Positions 17,697 through 27,129 of a DNA stretch of 64,000 nt are shown piece after piece. A model generated the notes under the pieces. That model saw nothing but the letters and a program-made list of their open reading frames with translations. It did no database searches and was not told the DNA's origin. The stretch is taken from contig JBFWOB010000010.1 of NCBI GenBank assembly GCA_050250755.1, positions 71,730-135,729 on the forward strand, written 5' to 3'. Position 1 is the first letter of the stretch, and every line of letters begins with the position of its first letter. The translations under genes were made by a program, and so were the position numbers. This DNA comes from Ga0077555 sp050250755. GTDB lineage: Bacteria; Pseudomonadota; Alphaproteobacteria; Rhizobiales; Hyphomicrobiaceae.

Positions 17697-17736
17697 AAAG
17701 CGCATCCCTTTTTGTTCTGAAGGGGTGCGCTTTTTT
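17697..17736 (+). terminator. Rho-independent terminator after the transglycosylase
   Basis: AAAGCGCATCCCTT pairs with AAGGGGTGCGCTTT across a ten-base loop, followed by six T residues (17731-17736). It lies between convergent genes and may work weakly in the other direction. Confidence 0.85.
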
Positions 17737-17762
17737 GTTGGTCGGTCGGGGTCCGCGGTCCG

Positions 17763-20327
17763 CTACTTGATCGGCACCAGATCCTTGTCCGCCATGCCGA
17801 CCAGCAGTGCCGTGCCGTTCGCTCCGACACGGAAGATGCCGAACCGGGCTATTTCCCATTTGGTGGCGGTGCCTTCCTTGAAGAACCAGGCGTCCGTACC
17901 GACGATCCAGCGACCCTGCTTGCGCCGCATCGGAAGGGCGATTTGTTCTGTCCGAAGCGGACGTGGCTGTTCGTCGACGATGTTCGCGACCGTTGCGACC
18001 TGGCGATCATCTACCGTTGCAATGGCCCAGCTTCGGTTCGAAGTCTCGTGCGCGGCGTTGGATTGTCGGGCTTCGGCGGGTACTGCGAAGTTGAGGCGCA
18101 TGTAATCGCCCTGCATCAGCGAACGCGGGTCGACCGGAGCCAGTGCAAGGAAGACCTGGCGTCCCGACGCGATAATTGCCTCGTTGCTGGTGATCGAATG
18201 AACCGCGAGTCCGCCGACCGCTAAAGCGCCGGCGAGGACAAGGCTACGGGCAACCAGCGGCGGGATCGTGAGGTCAGAACCAAAGCCGATGGCCGGCCGG
18301 CGCAGTCCGGTTGCAATACAGAGCGCGGCCAGCACGACGCCTGCGGCGAACATCAGCGCAGCCTTCTCCGCGAGGGGCCAGCCGAGCCAGTAGTAGAAAC
18401 TGCCGAGCACCCACAGGGCCGCAACGAACGCGCCGATGCCGAGTGCGCGGTGGCCGCTTGAGACAGCGGCACATAGGAGAAGCACCGGCGCGCCAAGTGA
18501 GGGGATTACGGCGGAGAGTACGATAGCGACGAGGGCGGCACCGATACCGAGCGCTGTACGGAATTGCGGCCGAGGGACGAGCAGCAGCGCGCATCCAGCG
18601 GCGGCAAGGAGTGCAGACAGGGGGCTCAAGGATGCCCAGGAGAGCGGAATTCCCGTCACCAGATGACGGTGGCTACCGAAGCCCTCTATTCCAATGGCGC
18701 CGCTCAGCAGAAAGGTCGGGCCTGCCGTCGCCATCGCGCCAAGAAGACCGGCTGTGATCGCGCCAGCCGCGACGCCAGCGTGGTTCTGGGCAAAGCCGGA
18801 GGGTATGATCGACGGCGAGGTCGAGCGCGCCATCGTTGAGCTCCAGACGAGCCAAGCGGCACCGAGCGCGAGGACAATGGAGAAACCGATCGAGGCCGTG
18901 ATCCTCGGCAGATCGCTGCCGTGAACTGCCGGGGTGAGAAGCTGATTGAAGACGATGGCGGCCGACACGCCTGCGGCCGCACCCAGCAACGCAGCGGTCC
19001 AGCTTTGACCGACGAGCACTGCGACGCCAACGGCGAGTACCGCAAGCGCCGCGCAGGCGGGGGCAATGGCGCCATCCGAGTCTCGGAAGAGGCCATAGGC
19101 GATGAGACAGAAGCCAAGTGTCAGGCCGATTGCGGCGAGCTGATGCAGGAATGAGGTCTGCACGTGAGAGCGGATGACAACGACTGAAGCAGCGAGAAAC
19201 CCGGCGCCGATGAGATAGGGCCCGATCCCTGTATTGATGAAAGGGCCGAAGAAGAGGCTGAGGCTGGCTCCGAGGGGCAGGGTTGTGAGCAGTGCGCCGA
19301 TCCCCGTCATCAGGATGACCGGCCATTCGCGGCCCTTCAGCACATCGAGGTCCAAGCCGCCGCCGACACGCTCGCGCATCAATTTCAGGATGAAAGCACC
19401 GGTTCCGGCGACCAAGGCTGCGCCCGCGAGACCTACGATGAGAAACGATCCAAAGTCTGCGTTTGCGGCCTGCAGGACAATCTTTCCGAAGCCGATGATC
19501 AGCAGGGTGTCGAGGCTCAGGCCGAGCGCGGAAATAAGCACGATGTCGAGGATGGGCGAGGTAAAAAGCAAAGCCGCCATACCGCCGAGCACTAGCAGTG
19601 CGAGCCAATAGAGCGTCGGCACATCGCGCGCGCTGATCAGGTCCATGGCCCCTGACTGCGTGATCAGGACGATCGTTAGCAGGGCGGCGAGGCGAAACGA
19701 CCAGCACGTCTCCCCCAGCCAACGCGTCAATCGAACGAAAGGGCTCAACAGCGCCGCGATGGCGATCGCCATGAGCCATGCGGCAAGGATGACATTTCGC
19801 TCGCGCGGCCAGCCGCTCGATCCGACGAATGTCGCGAGCCACAGCGTGATTGCCAGCATCGCCACCACAGTCCAGACGAGCCATAGGGCGTCACTGCGCG
19901 CCGCAAGCGCCCATGGCACTCCGATGGCGGCCCATAGGGCGAAAAGCTGCCATGGGTCGGCGCCCGTCTGGTAGGTCTGCCCGATAAGGGCAAGGAGACC
20001 TCCCGTGGCGAGGAAGGAAACGACAAGGCCAGGGGTGCGTGCGGCGTTGATGAGCGATACGAGCACGGCCACGGCAAGCGCGCCGCCGACGATTGCGAAC
20101 CTTGCGAAACGGCTGATCTCGTCCCAGTGCGCTGCTACCCAAAGCATCACGCCGAAGCCGATGAGGGCGGCAGCGGCGATTTGGGCAGCGACGCGGAGCC
20201 GGTCCTGAAATGACATCGCCGATGCGGACGTTACGCTCCCGCCGCCAACTCCGGACCCACTACCGGAGGTCGCGACGGCAGCGCTATCGCGACCTCCAAC
20301 AGCCCGTTTTCCAAATTCGACCGCCAT
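17763..20327 (-). CDS. Large polytopic membrane protein: DUF2157 / DUF4401-like / GDYXXLXY fusion
   Basis: 854 residues. After a Gly/Ser-rich tail (about 1-38), residues 40-340 resemble DUF2157 (FQDRLRVAAQIAAAALIGFG, AAHWDEISRFARF, ALIGQTYQTGADPWQLFALW). Many more helices follow (about 340-720, DUF4401-like). The C-terminal 130 residues contain DPRSLMQGDYMRLNF, the GDYXXLXY signature, and a soluble tail. These three units are commonly separate neighbouring genes, so this is a fusion. ATG 20327 has GGAG upstream. Function unknown; the protein is stand-alone between two convergent or divergent neighbours. Confidence 0.78.
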   Translation of the reverse strand: MAVEFGKRAVGGRDSAAVATSGSGSGVGGGSVTSASAMSFQDRLRVAAQIAAAALIGFGVMLWVAAHWDEISRFARFAIVGGALAVAVLVSLINAARTPGLVVSFLATGGLLALIGQTYQTGADPWQLFALWAAIGVPWALAARSDALWLVWTVVAMLAITLWLATFVGSSGWPRERNVILAAWLMAIAIAALLSPFVRLTRWLGETCWSFRLAALLTIVLITQSGAMDLISARDVPTLYWLALLVLGGMAALLFTSPILDIVLISALGLSLDTLLIIGFGKIVLQAANADFGSFLIVGLAGAALVAGTGAFILKLMRERVGGGLDLDVLKGREWPVILMTGIGALLTTLPLGASLSLFFGPFINTGIGPYLIGAGFLAASVVVIRSHVQTSFLHQLAAIGLTLGFCLIAYGLFRDSDGAIAPACAALAVLAVGVAVLVGQSWTAALLGAAAGVSAAIVFNQLLTPAVHGSDLPRITASIGFSIVLALGAAWLVWSSTMARSTSPSIIPSGFAQNHAGVAAGAITAGLLGAMATAGPTFLLSGAIGIEGFGSHRHLVTGIPLSWASLSPLSALLAAAGCALLLVPRPQFRTALGIGAALVAIVLSAVIPSLGAPVLLLCAAVSSGHRALGIGAFVAALWVLGSFYYWLGWPLAEKAALMFAAGVVLAALCIATGLRRPAIGFGSDLTIPPLVARSLVLAGALAVGGLAVHSITSNEAIIASGRQVFLALAPVDPRSLMQGDYMRLNFAVPAEARQSNAAHETSNRSWAIATVDDRQVATVANIVDEQPRPLRTEQIALPMRRKQGRWIVGTDAWFFKEGTATKWEIARFGIFRVGANGTALLVGMADKDLVPIK

Positions 20328-20451
20328 CACTCATCTCCGTATTCCGCAATGGGTGCACGGTTATTGAACTATGTTCATGTGGCGCGCGCAAGGCAACTAT
20401 GAGCATGTACGGTGTCTTTTTTGAACTTCGTATATTTTTAGTGGCGCCTGT

Positions 20452-22110
20452 TTAACGCTTATGGCCGGCTGCCCGGATTTCCGACAGCGTCTGTCGCGGT
20501 GTGAGGGCTTCAGGGTCGGTCTTGACTTCGATGATGGCAGGCTTGCGCATCGCGAGGGCCCGCTCGAGAGCAGGACGGAAGTCCTCGGTGCGCTCGACCG
20601 TCTCACCGTGAGCGCCAAAGGCGCGGGCAAAGGCGGCGAAGTCGGGATTGACGAGGGTGGTTCCGGACACGCGCTCGGGATACTGGCGCTCCTGATGAGC
20701 GCGGATCGTGCCGTACATGCCGTTGTTGACGACAATGGTCACGATATCGAGGCCGTACTGGACGGCTGTCGCGAGCTCCTGGCTCGTCATCATGAAACAG
20801 CCGTCGCCAGCGAAGTTGATGACGGTTCGCGTGGGGTCGGCGAGTTTCGCGGCAATGGCTGCGGGTAACCCGTAGCCCATGGAGCCGGAGGTCGGGGCGA
20901 GGCAGCTCTTATAGCCCTTGTACTGCGTGTAGCGGTGCACGAAGGCCGCGTAGTTGCCCGCACCATTCGTAACGATGCCGTTCTCCGGCAGCATGTCGGA
21001 AACCGTCTTGACCACCTGCTCGAGATGCACCGCGCCGGGTGTCGCTACGGGCTTCACGTAACTTTCGTAGGCCTCTCGCAGCGATTGGCGGTGAGCACTC
21101 CAGGGCTTGTTTCCGGGCGTTGGCAGTCGTCCAAGGAGATCGGCGAAACTCGCTGCTGTCGCATTGATCGGCAGATCGGGGCTGTAGACGGAGCCCAACT
21201 CGTTGCCCGACGGATGCACGTGGATGAGGTAGGACTTCGGATTCGGTATGTCGATGAGGGTATAGCCGGAGGTGGTCATCTCGCCGAGACGCGCACCGAT
21301 CACCAGCAGCAGGTCGGCGTTGCGGATGGCGTCGGCGAGCTTGGCGTCTAAGCCAATGCCGGCGTGGCCGACATAGCAGCGGTGACGGTTGTCGATGTAG
21401 TCCTGGAACCGGAACGCGGCGGCGACCGGCAGATCGAAACGGTCGGCAAAGGCCTCGATCTTTTTTTGGACGTCGCGGCTCCAGCCGGGACCACCGACGA
21501 TGACGAGCGGACGTTTGGCTTGGGCGAATGCGGCCGCGATGGCGGCCTCATCGGAGGCCGACGCCGAGGGCGCAGCGAAGTGCGCGGGCTTTGCATCGGC
21601 CGCTTCGCCGATTGACGACAGCATGTCTTCGGGCAGACCAAGCACGACGGGGCCCGGACGGCCGTTCATGGCGGTGTGGTAGGCGCGTGAGACATACTCG
21701 GGAATGCGCGATGTCGAGCGAATGACGGCGGCCCACTTCACGAAGGAGCCAAATACCGATTTCGTTTCGATCTCCTGGAATGCCTCGCGATCCTCATGCT
21801 TCTCGCCGGGCAATCCGAGGAACATGATCATCGGGGTCGAGTCTTGTTGGGCGATATGCAACCCGGCCATGGCGTTGGCGGCACCCGGACCGCGCGTCAC
21901 CATGCAGATGCCGGGCTCGCCTTTCACTTTGCCCCACGCCTCGGCCATCATCGATGCACCGCCTTCCTGGCGGCAAATGACGGTCTTCATGCGGTTCGAA
22001 TCATGGAGCCCATCGAGGGCCGCGAGGAAGCTCTCGCCCGGCACCGTGAATACGGCCGACGCACCCTGCGTCTCGAGCTGGTCGATCAGGATCTTGCCGC
22101 CGTGCCGCAT
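20452..22110 (-). CDS. Thiamine-diphosphate enzyme, acetolactate synthase large-subunit-like
   Basis: 552 residues with the three TPP-family domains: N-terminal Pyr domain with the catalytic Glu in VFTVPGESFLAALDG (Glu26), a central domain (about 190-330), and a C-terminal PP domain with GDGCFMMTSQELATAVQYGL followed by NNGMYG. It resembles acetolactate synthase catalytic subunits, but no ilvN-type small subunit is adjacent, so it may be a paralogue with another decarboxylase or carboligase role. ATG 22110 follows GAGGA by six bases; the open frame extends further but lacks a better start. Confidence 0.82.
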   Translation of the reverse strand: MRHGGKILIDQLETQGASAVFTVPGESFLAALDGLHDSNRMKTVICRQEGGASMMAEAWGKVKGEPGICMVTRGPGAANAMAGLHIAQQDSTPMIMFLGLPGEKHEDREAFQEIETKSVFGSFVKWAAVIRSTSRIPEYVSRAYHTAMNGRPGPVVLGLPEDMLSSIGEAADAKPAHFAAPSASASDEAAIAAAFAQAKRPLVIVGGPGWSRDVQKKIEAFADRFDLPVAAAFRFQDYIDNRHRCYVGHAGIGLDAKLADAIRNADLLLVIGARLGEMTTSGYTLIDIPNPKSYLIHVHPSGNELGSVYSPDLPINATAASFADLLGRLPTPGNKPWSAHRQSLREAYESYVKPVATPGAVHLEQVVKTVSDMLPENGIVTNGAGNYAAFVHRYTQYKGYKSCLAPTSGSMGYGLPAAIAAKLADPTRTVINFAGDGCFMMTSQELATAVQYGLDIVTIVVNNGMYGTIRAHQERQYPERVSGTTLVNPDFAAFARAFGAHGETVERTEDFRPALERALAMRKPAIIEVKTDPEALTPRQTLSEIRAAGHKR

Positions 22111-22250
22111 GGAGTTCCTCGCTGGTTTCTCGTGTGTTCTGGGCGCTTCCTGGGTGTAGCGCCTCCGAGGCGTGCAGAAAAGGCCAAGGGATGGCTGGCG
22201 TAGCTTTGCGCGCCGCAAATTCTGCTATAGACGAGAGCGCGCAACGGGAT

Positions 22251-22326
22251 GGGCCCGTAGCTCAATGGTCAGAGCCGGCGGCTCATAACCGCTTGGTTGC
22301 AGGTTCGAGTCCTGCCGGGCCCACCA
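22251..22326 (+). tRNA. tRNA with CAU anticodon, probably tRNA-Ile2
   Basis: 76 bases including an encoded CCA end. Acceptor GGGCCCG pairs with CGGGCCC (22316-22322); the anticodon stem GGCGG/CCGCT encloses loop CTCATAA, anticodon CAT; the T arm contains GGTTCGAGTCC. The anticodon arm closely resembles E. coli ileX, so I favour isoleucine tRNA whose C34 is modified to lysidine, over elongator methionine. A -10-like TATAGA lies at 22226-22231. No integrase is nearby. Confidence 0.93.
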
Positions 22327-22460
22327 TGAAATATGAGTAATATTAGCGGGTTGCGTAATTTTTAGAGCCTCACGGGTTGGCAACCTTGGTAACGTGAGCT
22401 TTGTGGTATTTTTGTTGTGCTTTTAGAGTTTCCCCGGGGCGGGCAGAGGGTGGCGCGGAC

Positions 22461-22634
22461 CTATCCGCGGTCCTCTTTCACGGCATCCCGTGACTCCCCA
22501 CCATTGGGGATCGCGACTTGATTGTCGAAGCCCTTGGTCTCATCGACTTTCGCTGCGCCCTTATCGCCTTTGTCTTTACGACCAGCGTCTGCAGCGCGCG
22601 TGTTCTCGTTTGGATCCTTTGTTCGGGGAGCCAT
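22461..22634 (-). CDS. Small hydrophilic protein (57 residues), probable general stress gene
   Basis: The product is highly charged and has no hydrophobic segment; it starts MAPRTKDPNENTRAADAGRK, continues with KDKGDKGAAK and ends GESRDAVKEDRG. It looks intrinsically disordered. The ATG follows a strong GGAGGT by four bases, and a perfect EcfG-type promoter sits at 22660-22684, so the gene is likely induced in the general stress response. I recognise no named family. Confidence 0.72.
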   Translation of the reverse strand: MAPRTKDPNENTRAADAGRKDKGDKGAAKVDETKGFDNQVAIPNGGESRDAVKEDRG

Positions 22635-22659
22635 TGATACCTCCGTTTCTGACAAGCAG

Positions 22660-22684
22660 AACGGGGGGCACGGCACTCCGTTCC
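22660..22684 (-). promoter_or_regulatory. EcfG-type general stress promoter (perfect match)
   Basis: On the - strand GGAAC (22684-22680) is followed by exactly 16 bases and CGTT (22663-22660). Both boxes match the alphaproteobacterial EcfG consensus. The predicted transcript begins some 15-20 bases before the ATG of the 57-residue protein at 22634. Confidence 0.7.
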
Positions 22685-22808
22685 CGTCGGGCGACATGAA
22701 CGAATGGGTGTCGATCTCGACGTTGGGGCGCGAGTCGAGCCCCCGGCGCTTTCCGCAAGAACCGATTGAGGCAGCGGACGCCCGCGAGCGTCTGCCGTTG
22801 GCGTTCTG

Positions 22809-24005
22809 CTACTGCATCGTTGCGAGAGTGAAGGCGAGTTTGCAGGCGTTGTCGAATTGGTCGAGATCGACCCATTCGTCGACGGTGTGCGGGTCAACCT
22901 GGCCGGCGCCGAAAGTCACCGTGGGAAGCCCATGGCGAACGAGCCAGTTGGCGTCGAGCCCGCCGCTTGCGATCCGGATCTCGGGATTGAGCCCTGCGGC
23001 CGTCGCGGCTTCGACTGCGCGTTTCACAACCGGCAGGTTTTCCTTGAGGCGGAACGGATAGTAGTCCGTCTGCGCGGTGAACTTCACCTTGCCGATCTTG
23101 CCATCGCTGTTCTTAACGTCGTTGGCGGCTTCCGCGAAGGCCTGCTTGTAGGCGGCGGTAATTTCCTTGAAAAACTTGGCATCGTGACTGCGGCTCTCGC
23201 CCTTCACCTTCACGTAGTCGGTGACGACATTGGTCGCCTGGCCGGCCGGGCCGCCATCGGCGCCCATCACGGGGCCGATGTTTGAGGTTCCCATGCGGTT
23301 GCCCTGGACGACTTTGCCGAACCAGCCTCCCTTGCGTGCTTTCGAGAGCGCCTCGGCGAGGATCATCGTCGACGAGATGCCCCGTTCGGGTGCGCCGCCG
23401 GCGTGGCTCGCGCGCCCCGTGATCTCGGCCTCCCAACGGTCGGCACCCACCGCGCCGATGGTCACGGCGTTGGCGTAGCGGCCATCGAAATTGAAAGCCA
23501 TCTTCGGTTTGCCGAGCATGCTCAGGTCGACGAAGCGCGCGCCCCAAAGGCCGCTTTCCTCGCGCACCGTGTAGAGAAGCGTGAGAGGCGGATGATCGGC
23601 CTTCGATTGGATGAGCTCCGTCGCCAGCGTCGTGAGCACCGCGCAGCCGGACCGATTATCTCCACCGAGCGCCGCGTGGGCACCATTGACGATCTTGCGA
23701 CCCTTGCGCACCGGTTTCGCGCCGGCGCAGAGCGGCACCGTATCCATGTGCGTCATAAAAAGGATACGCGGAGCTCCTTTGAGCAAGCCGCGGCCGGGAA
23801 GGTCAACGATCAGGTTACCCGTTTCAGTCGGCAGCGGGATTTGCTTGTTGGCCTTGTCGAAACGGATTGCGCGCTGGGCAACGCCGGCCTCCTTGAGGGC
23901 CGCGGTGATCTCCTTGCCGATTGCGGCTTCCTGTCCGGTTACGCCTTCGACGGCGAGAAAGCGCATAAGGCGGCCGACCGCGGCCTCTTTATCGACTGCG
24001 TGCAT
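22809..24005 (-). CDS. M20 family metallopeptidase, peptidase T-like
   Basis: 398-residue dizinc aminopeptidase. Metal ligands and catalytic residues are visible: LFMTHMDTVPLC, ALGGDNRSGCAV, TVREESGLWGARF, FNFDGR, and the C-terminal SGGLDANWLVRHGLPTVTFG with PHTVDEWV. The lid (dimerisation) domain lies between about 185 and 290. ATG 24005 (MHAVDKEAAVGRLMRFL) is the natural domain start, with GGGAG upstream; the open frame extends 52 codons further without family similarity. Probably cleaves di- or tripeptides in the cytoplasm. Confidence 0.86.
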   Translation of the reverse strand: MHAVDKEAAVGRLMRFLAVEGVTGQEAAIGKEITAALKEAGVAQRAIRFDKANKQIPLPTETGNLIVDLPGRGLLKGAPRILFMTHMDTVPLCAGAKPVRKGRKIVNGAHAALGGDNRSGCAVLTTLATELIQSKADHPPLTLLYTVREESGLWGARFVDLSMLGKPKMAFNFDGRYANAVTIGAVGADRWEAEITGRASHAGGAPERGISSTMILAEALSKARKGGWFGKVVQGNRMGTSNIGPVMGADGGPAGQATNVVTDYVKVKGESRSHDAKFFKEITAAYKQAFAEAANDVKNSDGKIGKVKFTAQTDYYPFRLKENLPVVKRAVEAATAAGLNPEIRIASGGLDANWLVRHGLPTVTFGAGQVDPHTVDEWVDLDQFDNACKLAFTLATMQ

Positions 24006-24079
24006 GACGTGGCTCCCATTCGACGCGGCTAAGGTTGCGCCGGCTCGGCGCTCCCAATGCTTGTCCAATGTCCCGTCGC

Positions 24080-24583
24080 TCAGATCAAGCTGCGTCGCGT
24101 TTCGGTTCGTGGCAACGCTGGGCCGAGGAAGCGTACGCCGATGCTTCCGCGCAGATGCCAACGGATCTCGCAGGGAACCTCCATTCGATCGGTCGGTAGG
24201 ACGAGAACAATCTCGGTCGGCAGTCGCGAAGGATCACCAATGGAGCGCAGGCTCGCGGGCGACAGGTTAAGGCGTGCGCCGTTGCCGGATAGATCCTCGA
24301 TCGTACACGGCAGCCTGAGGCGCAAATTTCTGAAGGTGATGAGACCGGGCAGCGTCGTCTGCTTGCGGATCATGCGGCGCTTGCACGCTTTGCCTGCCGG
24401 CTGGACCGGCCGCGGACGGTCCGGTGCGGTGGCAATGCGCGGGAGGCGGCGCACGGCATGGCCACCCGTCTGGCCAATCGCTCCGAAAGGGCGTTGCGAC
24501 GTGGTCTGAGGAATGAGCTGCCGCTGATTGGATTGATGGGCTGAGAGGGGCTGAAGCAGAATCCGCGGAGGACGAGGCGCCAC
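24080..24583 (-). CDS. PilZ domain protein (c-di-GMP binding)
   Basis: 167 residues. The N-terminal 65 are basic and Gln/Pro-rich, without recognisable structure. The rest is a PilZ domain with both ligand motifs: RRMIR (RxxxR) before the first strand, and IEDLSGNGARLNL (DxSxxG), followed by VPCEIRWHLRGSIGVRFLG. It should therefore bind c-di-GMP. The start is GTG at 24583; a start at the internal Met would remove half of the RxxxR motif, so the longer form is preferred. The gene is single. Confidence 0.8.
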   Translation of the reverse strand: MAPRPPRILLQPLSAHQSNQRQLIPQTTSQRPFGAIGQTGGHAVRRLPRIATAPDRPRPVQPAGKACKRRMIRKQTTLPGLITFRNLRLRLPCTIEDLSGNGARLNLSPASLRSIGDPSRLPTEIVLVLPTDRMEVPCEIRWHLRGSIGVRFLGPALPRTETRRSLI

Positions 24584-24705
24584 CGTGTGAGGTCCCTGTA
24601 TTGTTCTGGCTCGGGATCGGCGGGCGAGTTCGCCACCGCCGCCGACACCTGAGATGCTAGGACCTCCGCTTCAAGATCGCGTTAAGCGGGCAGGTCAAAT
24701 GCGGC

Positions 24706-27129
24706 TCATCGCTGAAGGCCATAGCGAACCGGCCGGCCGGTGAGCGCTTCGGCCGCCCGCATTACGGCTGCTGCGTCGAGGCTGTAATGGGCATAAAGCT
24801 CGCCGATCGAGCCGGATTGGCCAAAATGCTCGACGCCCAGTGCACGGACGCGATGACCAGCCACGCTGCCGATCCAGGACAATGCCTCAGGATGAGCATC
24901 GCACATGGTGATGATCGCGGCATCGCGCGGGAGCGCCGCCAGCAATGTTTCGATGTGCGCGCGCGCGCCGATGTCCCCATCCTCGCGGGCACGCTCCGCG
25001 CCGTGCCAGCCGGCCGCAAGCCGGTCGGCCGAGGTCACGGCGAGAATGCCGATCCCGCCGCGGTTCTCGGCGAGGAGAGCGGCGGCTTCGATCGCCTCGG
25101 GTGCGAGCGCGCCCATGTAGACGATGGCGAGCGAGGTGGAGGCATCCGGCCGGCGGAGCCAATAGCCGCCGGAAATGATGTTGTCGCGAAGCTCCTCCGT
25201 CATCTGACGAGGAAGTTGCTCGATCGGGCGCGTCGTGAGACGGAGATAGACGGAGCCGCCTTTCTCTTCGCGGCTCCAGCCGGTCGCGTTTTCCTCAGGC
25301 CCCTCCCGCTGCATGTATTCGAAGGCCCACCCCATGATGGCTGCGAGTTCGTCAACGAAGGCGGGCTCGAACGAGGCGAGGCCGTCTTGCGACATGCCGA
25401 TCAACGGCGTCGCAATCGATTGATGGGCACCACCCTCTGGGGCGAGCGTCAAGCCCGCGGGCGTGCCGACGACCATGAACCGCGCATCCTGGTAGCAGGC
25501 ATAGTTCAACGCATCGAGACCGCGCGAGATAAACGGATCGTAAAGCGTTCCGATGGGGATGATGCGCTCGCCATAATGGGCGTGCGACAGGCCGGCTGCC
25601 GCGAGCATCAGGAACAGGTTCATTTCGGCGATGCCGAGTTCCATGTGCTGGCCTTGCGGCGTCATCTCCCAGCGCTGCGGGCTCATGAGGCCGCGCTCCT
25701 TGAAGACGTCCTCCTTGCTCTCGAGCGAGAAGAGACCACGGCGATTGACCCACGGGCCGAGGTTGGTGGAAACCGTGACGTCGGGAGACGTCGTCAGGAT
25801 GCGGTCGGCGAGCGGACCACCCTTGCGAGCGATATCGTCGAGGATGCGGCCGAAACCGGCCTGGGTCGACGCTTTGCCCTTCGTCTCGAACACGGGCATG
25901 GGCGGTACGGGAATGCGTGGCGCCTTGAGCGTGCGCTTGCCTTTGCTGGCGAAGGGCACCTTGGAAAGGAACCGCTCGATTTCCTCTTGCGGTATCTTCA
26001 ATCCGGCAAACTTGTCCCACTCCTCGCCCTGATTGACACCCTGCAGAGCGCGGAACGTCTGCATCTGGGTCTTGTTCATGAGGCCGGCGTGGTTGTCCTT
26101 ATGGCCAGCGAAGGGGAGGCCGAAGCCCTTGATCGTGTAGCTGATGAAGCAGACGGGTTGATCGTCGGGAGCCGACGCGAAGGCTTCGAGGATCGTCTCC
26201 ATGTCGTGCCCGCCGAGATTTGTCATCAGGCGCGCGAGATCATCATCGCTACGGCTGGCAATGAGGGCGAGAATTTCGGGATCGTTTGCGAAGTCGGCTT
26301 CGAGCTGTCGGCGCCAGCCCTTCGCGCCCTCGAACACGAGCGCCGAATAAAGCTGGTTCGGGCAGTCGGCGATCCATGTGCGCAGACGCTCGCCGCCGGG
26401 CTCGCGGAAGGCGGCCTCCTGCAGCTTGCCGTACTTGATCAGGACGACCTTCCAGCCGAGGTTCTCAAACAGCCCCGCAACCTTCATGAACAGCCGATCG
26501 GACACGACGCTGTCGAGGCTCTGGCGATTGTAGTCGACCACCCACCAGCAGTTCTTGAGGCCATGCTTCCAGTATTCGAGCAGGGCCTCATGGATGTTGC
26601 CTTCGTCAATCTCGGCGTCGCCCATCAACGCGATCATGCGGCCCTTCGGCCAGTCGCTGGTGCGCCAGCTCTTGGCGTGGACGTAGTCCTGCATGAGGCT
26701 CGCGAAGCCGGTTGCCGCCACGCCGAGGCCCACGGAGCCGGTCGAGAAGTCGACGTCTGCCTTGTCCTTGGTGCGCGACGGATAGGACTGAACGCCGCCA
26801 AACCCACGGAAATTCCGCATCTTGTCGGCAGTCTGGTTGTCGAGCAGGTATTGAATGGCATGAAACACGGGGCTCGCATGCGGCTTCACCGCGACGCGAT
26901 CCTCCGGACGCAAAACGTGGAAGTAAAGCGCCGTCATCAGTGTCGCGAGAGATGCGGACGAGGCTTGATGGCCGCCAACCTTCAGCCCATCGGCGCGATC
27001 GATCTCGTGGTTGGCGTGATGGATCATATACGTCGAGAGCCACAACACCTTGCGCTCGAGTTCGGTGAGCATGGCAAGGGTTTGCGCGTCTACGGCGGAA
27101 GCCCCAGGTATCATGCGAGAGCCTTCCAT
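24706..27129 (-). CDS. AceE-like transketolase (homodimeric 2-oxo acid dehydrogenase E1 homologue)
   Basis: 807-residue TPP enzyme of the AceE/transketolase superfamily: DGLKVGGHQASSASLATLM, VKPHASPVFHAIQYLL, GGVQSYPSRTKDKADVDFST, TPP motif ALMGDAEIDEGNIHEALLEY with VDYNRQSLD, FISYTIKGFGLPFAGHKDNH, and the Pyr-domain MELGIAEMNLFLMLAAAG. It is about 80 residues shorter than E. coli AceE and no E2 or E3 gene is near. Its ATG overlaps the ilvA stop by one base (TGATG), so the two are translationally coupled. A role on 2-oxobutyrate made by IlvA is an inference from this coupling; a pyruvate or true transketolase activity is possible. Confidence 0.8.
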   Translation of the reverse strand: MEGSRMIPGASAVDAQTLAMLTELERKVLWLSTYMIHHANHEIDRADGLKVGGHQASSASLATLMTALYFHVLRPEDRVAVKPHASPVFHAIQYLLDNQTADKMRNFRGFGGVQSYPSRTKDKADVDFSTGSVGLGVAATGFASLMQDYVHAKSWRTSDWPKGRMIALMGDAEIDEGNIHEALLEYWKHGLKNCWWVVDYNRQSLDSVVSDRLFMKVAGLFENLGWKVVLIKYGKLQEAAFREPGGERLRTWIADCPNQLYSALVFEGAKGWRRQLEADFANDPEILALIASRSDDDLARLMTNLGGHDMETILEAFASAPDDQPVCFISYTIKGFGLPFAGHKDNHAGLMNKTQMQTFRALQGVNQGEEWDKFAGLKIPQEEIERFLSKVPFASKGKRTLKAPRIPVPPMPVFETKGKASTQAGFGRILDDIARKGGPLADRILTTSPDVTVSTNLGPWVNRRGLFSLESKEDVFKERGLMSPQRWEMTPQGQHMELGIAEMNLFLMLAAAGLSHAHYGERIIPIGTLYDPFISRGLDALNYACYQDARFMVVGTPAGLTLAPEGGAHQSIATPLIGMSQDGLASFEPAFVDELAAIMGWAFEYMQREGPEENATGWSREEKGGSVYLRLTTRPIEQLPRQMTEELRDNIISGGYWLRRPDASTSLAIVYMGALAPEAIEAAALLAENRGGIGILAVTSADRLAAGWHGAERAREDGDIGARAHIETLLAALPRDAAIITMCDAHPEALSWIGSVAGHRVRALGVEHFGQSGSIGELYAHYSLDAAAVMRAAEALTGRPVRYGLQR

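Noticed and set aside
22369..22398. CTCACG/CGTGAG hairpin after the tRNA as terminator
   Set aside because: Only six base pairs with an 18-base loop and a scattered T-rich tail; too weak to call.
22251..22460. tRNA 3' end as attachment site of an integrated element
   Set aside because: No integrase and no repeat of the tRNA 3' end was seen downstream, and the neighbouring genes are ordinary.
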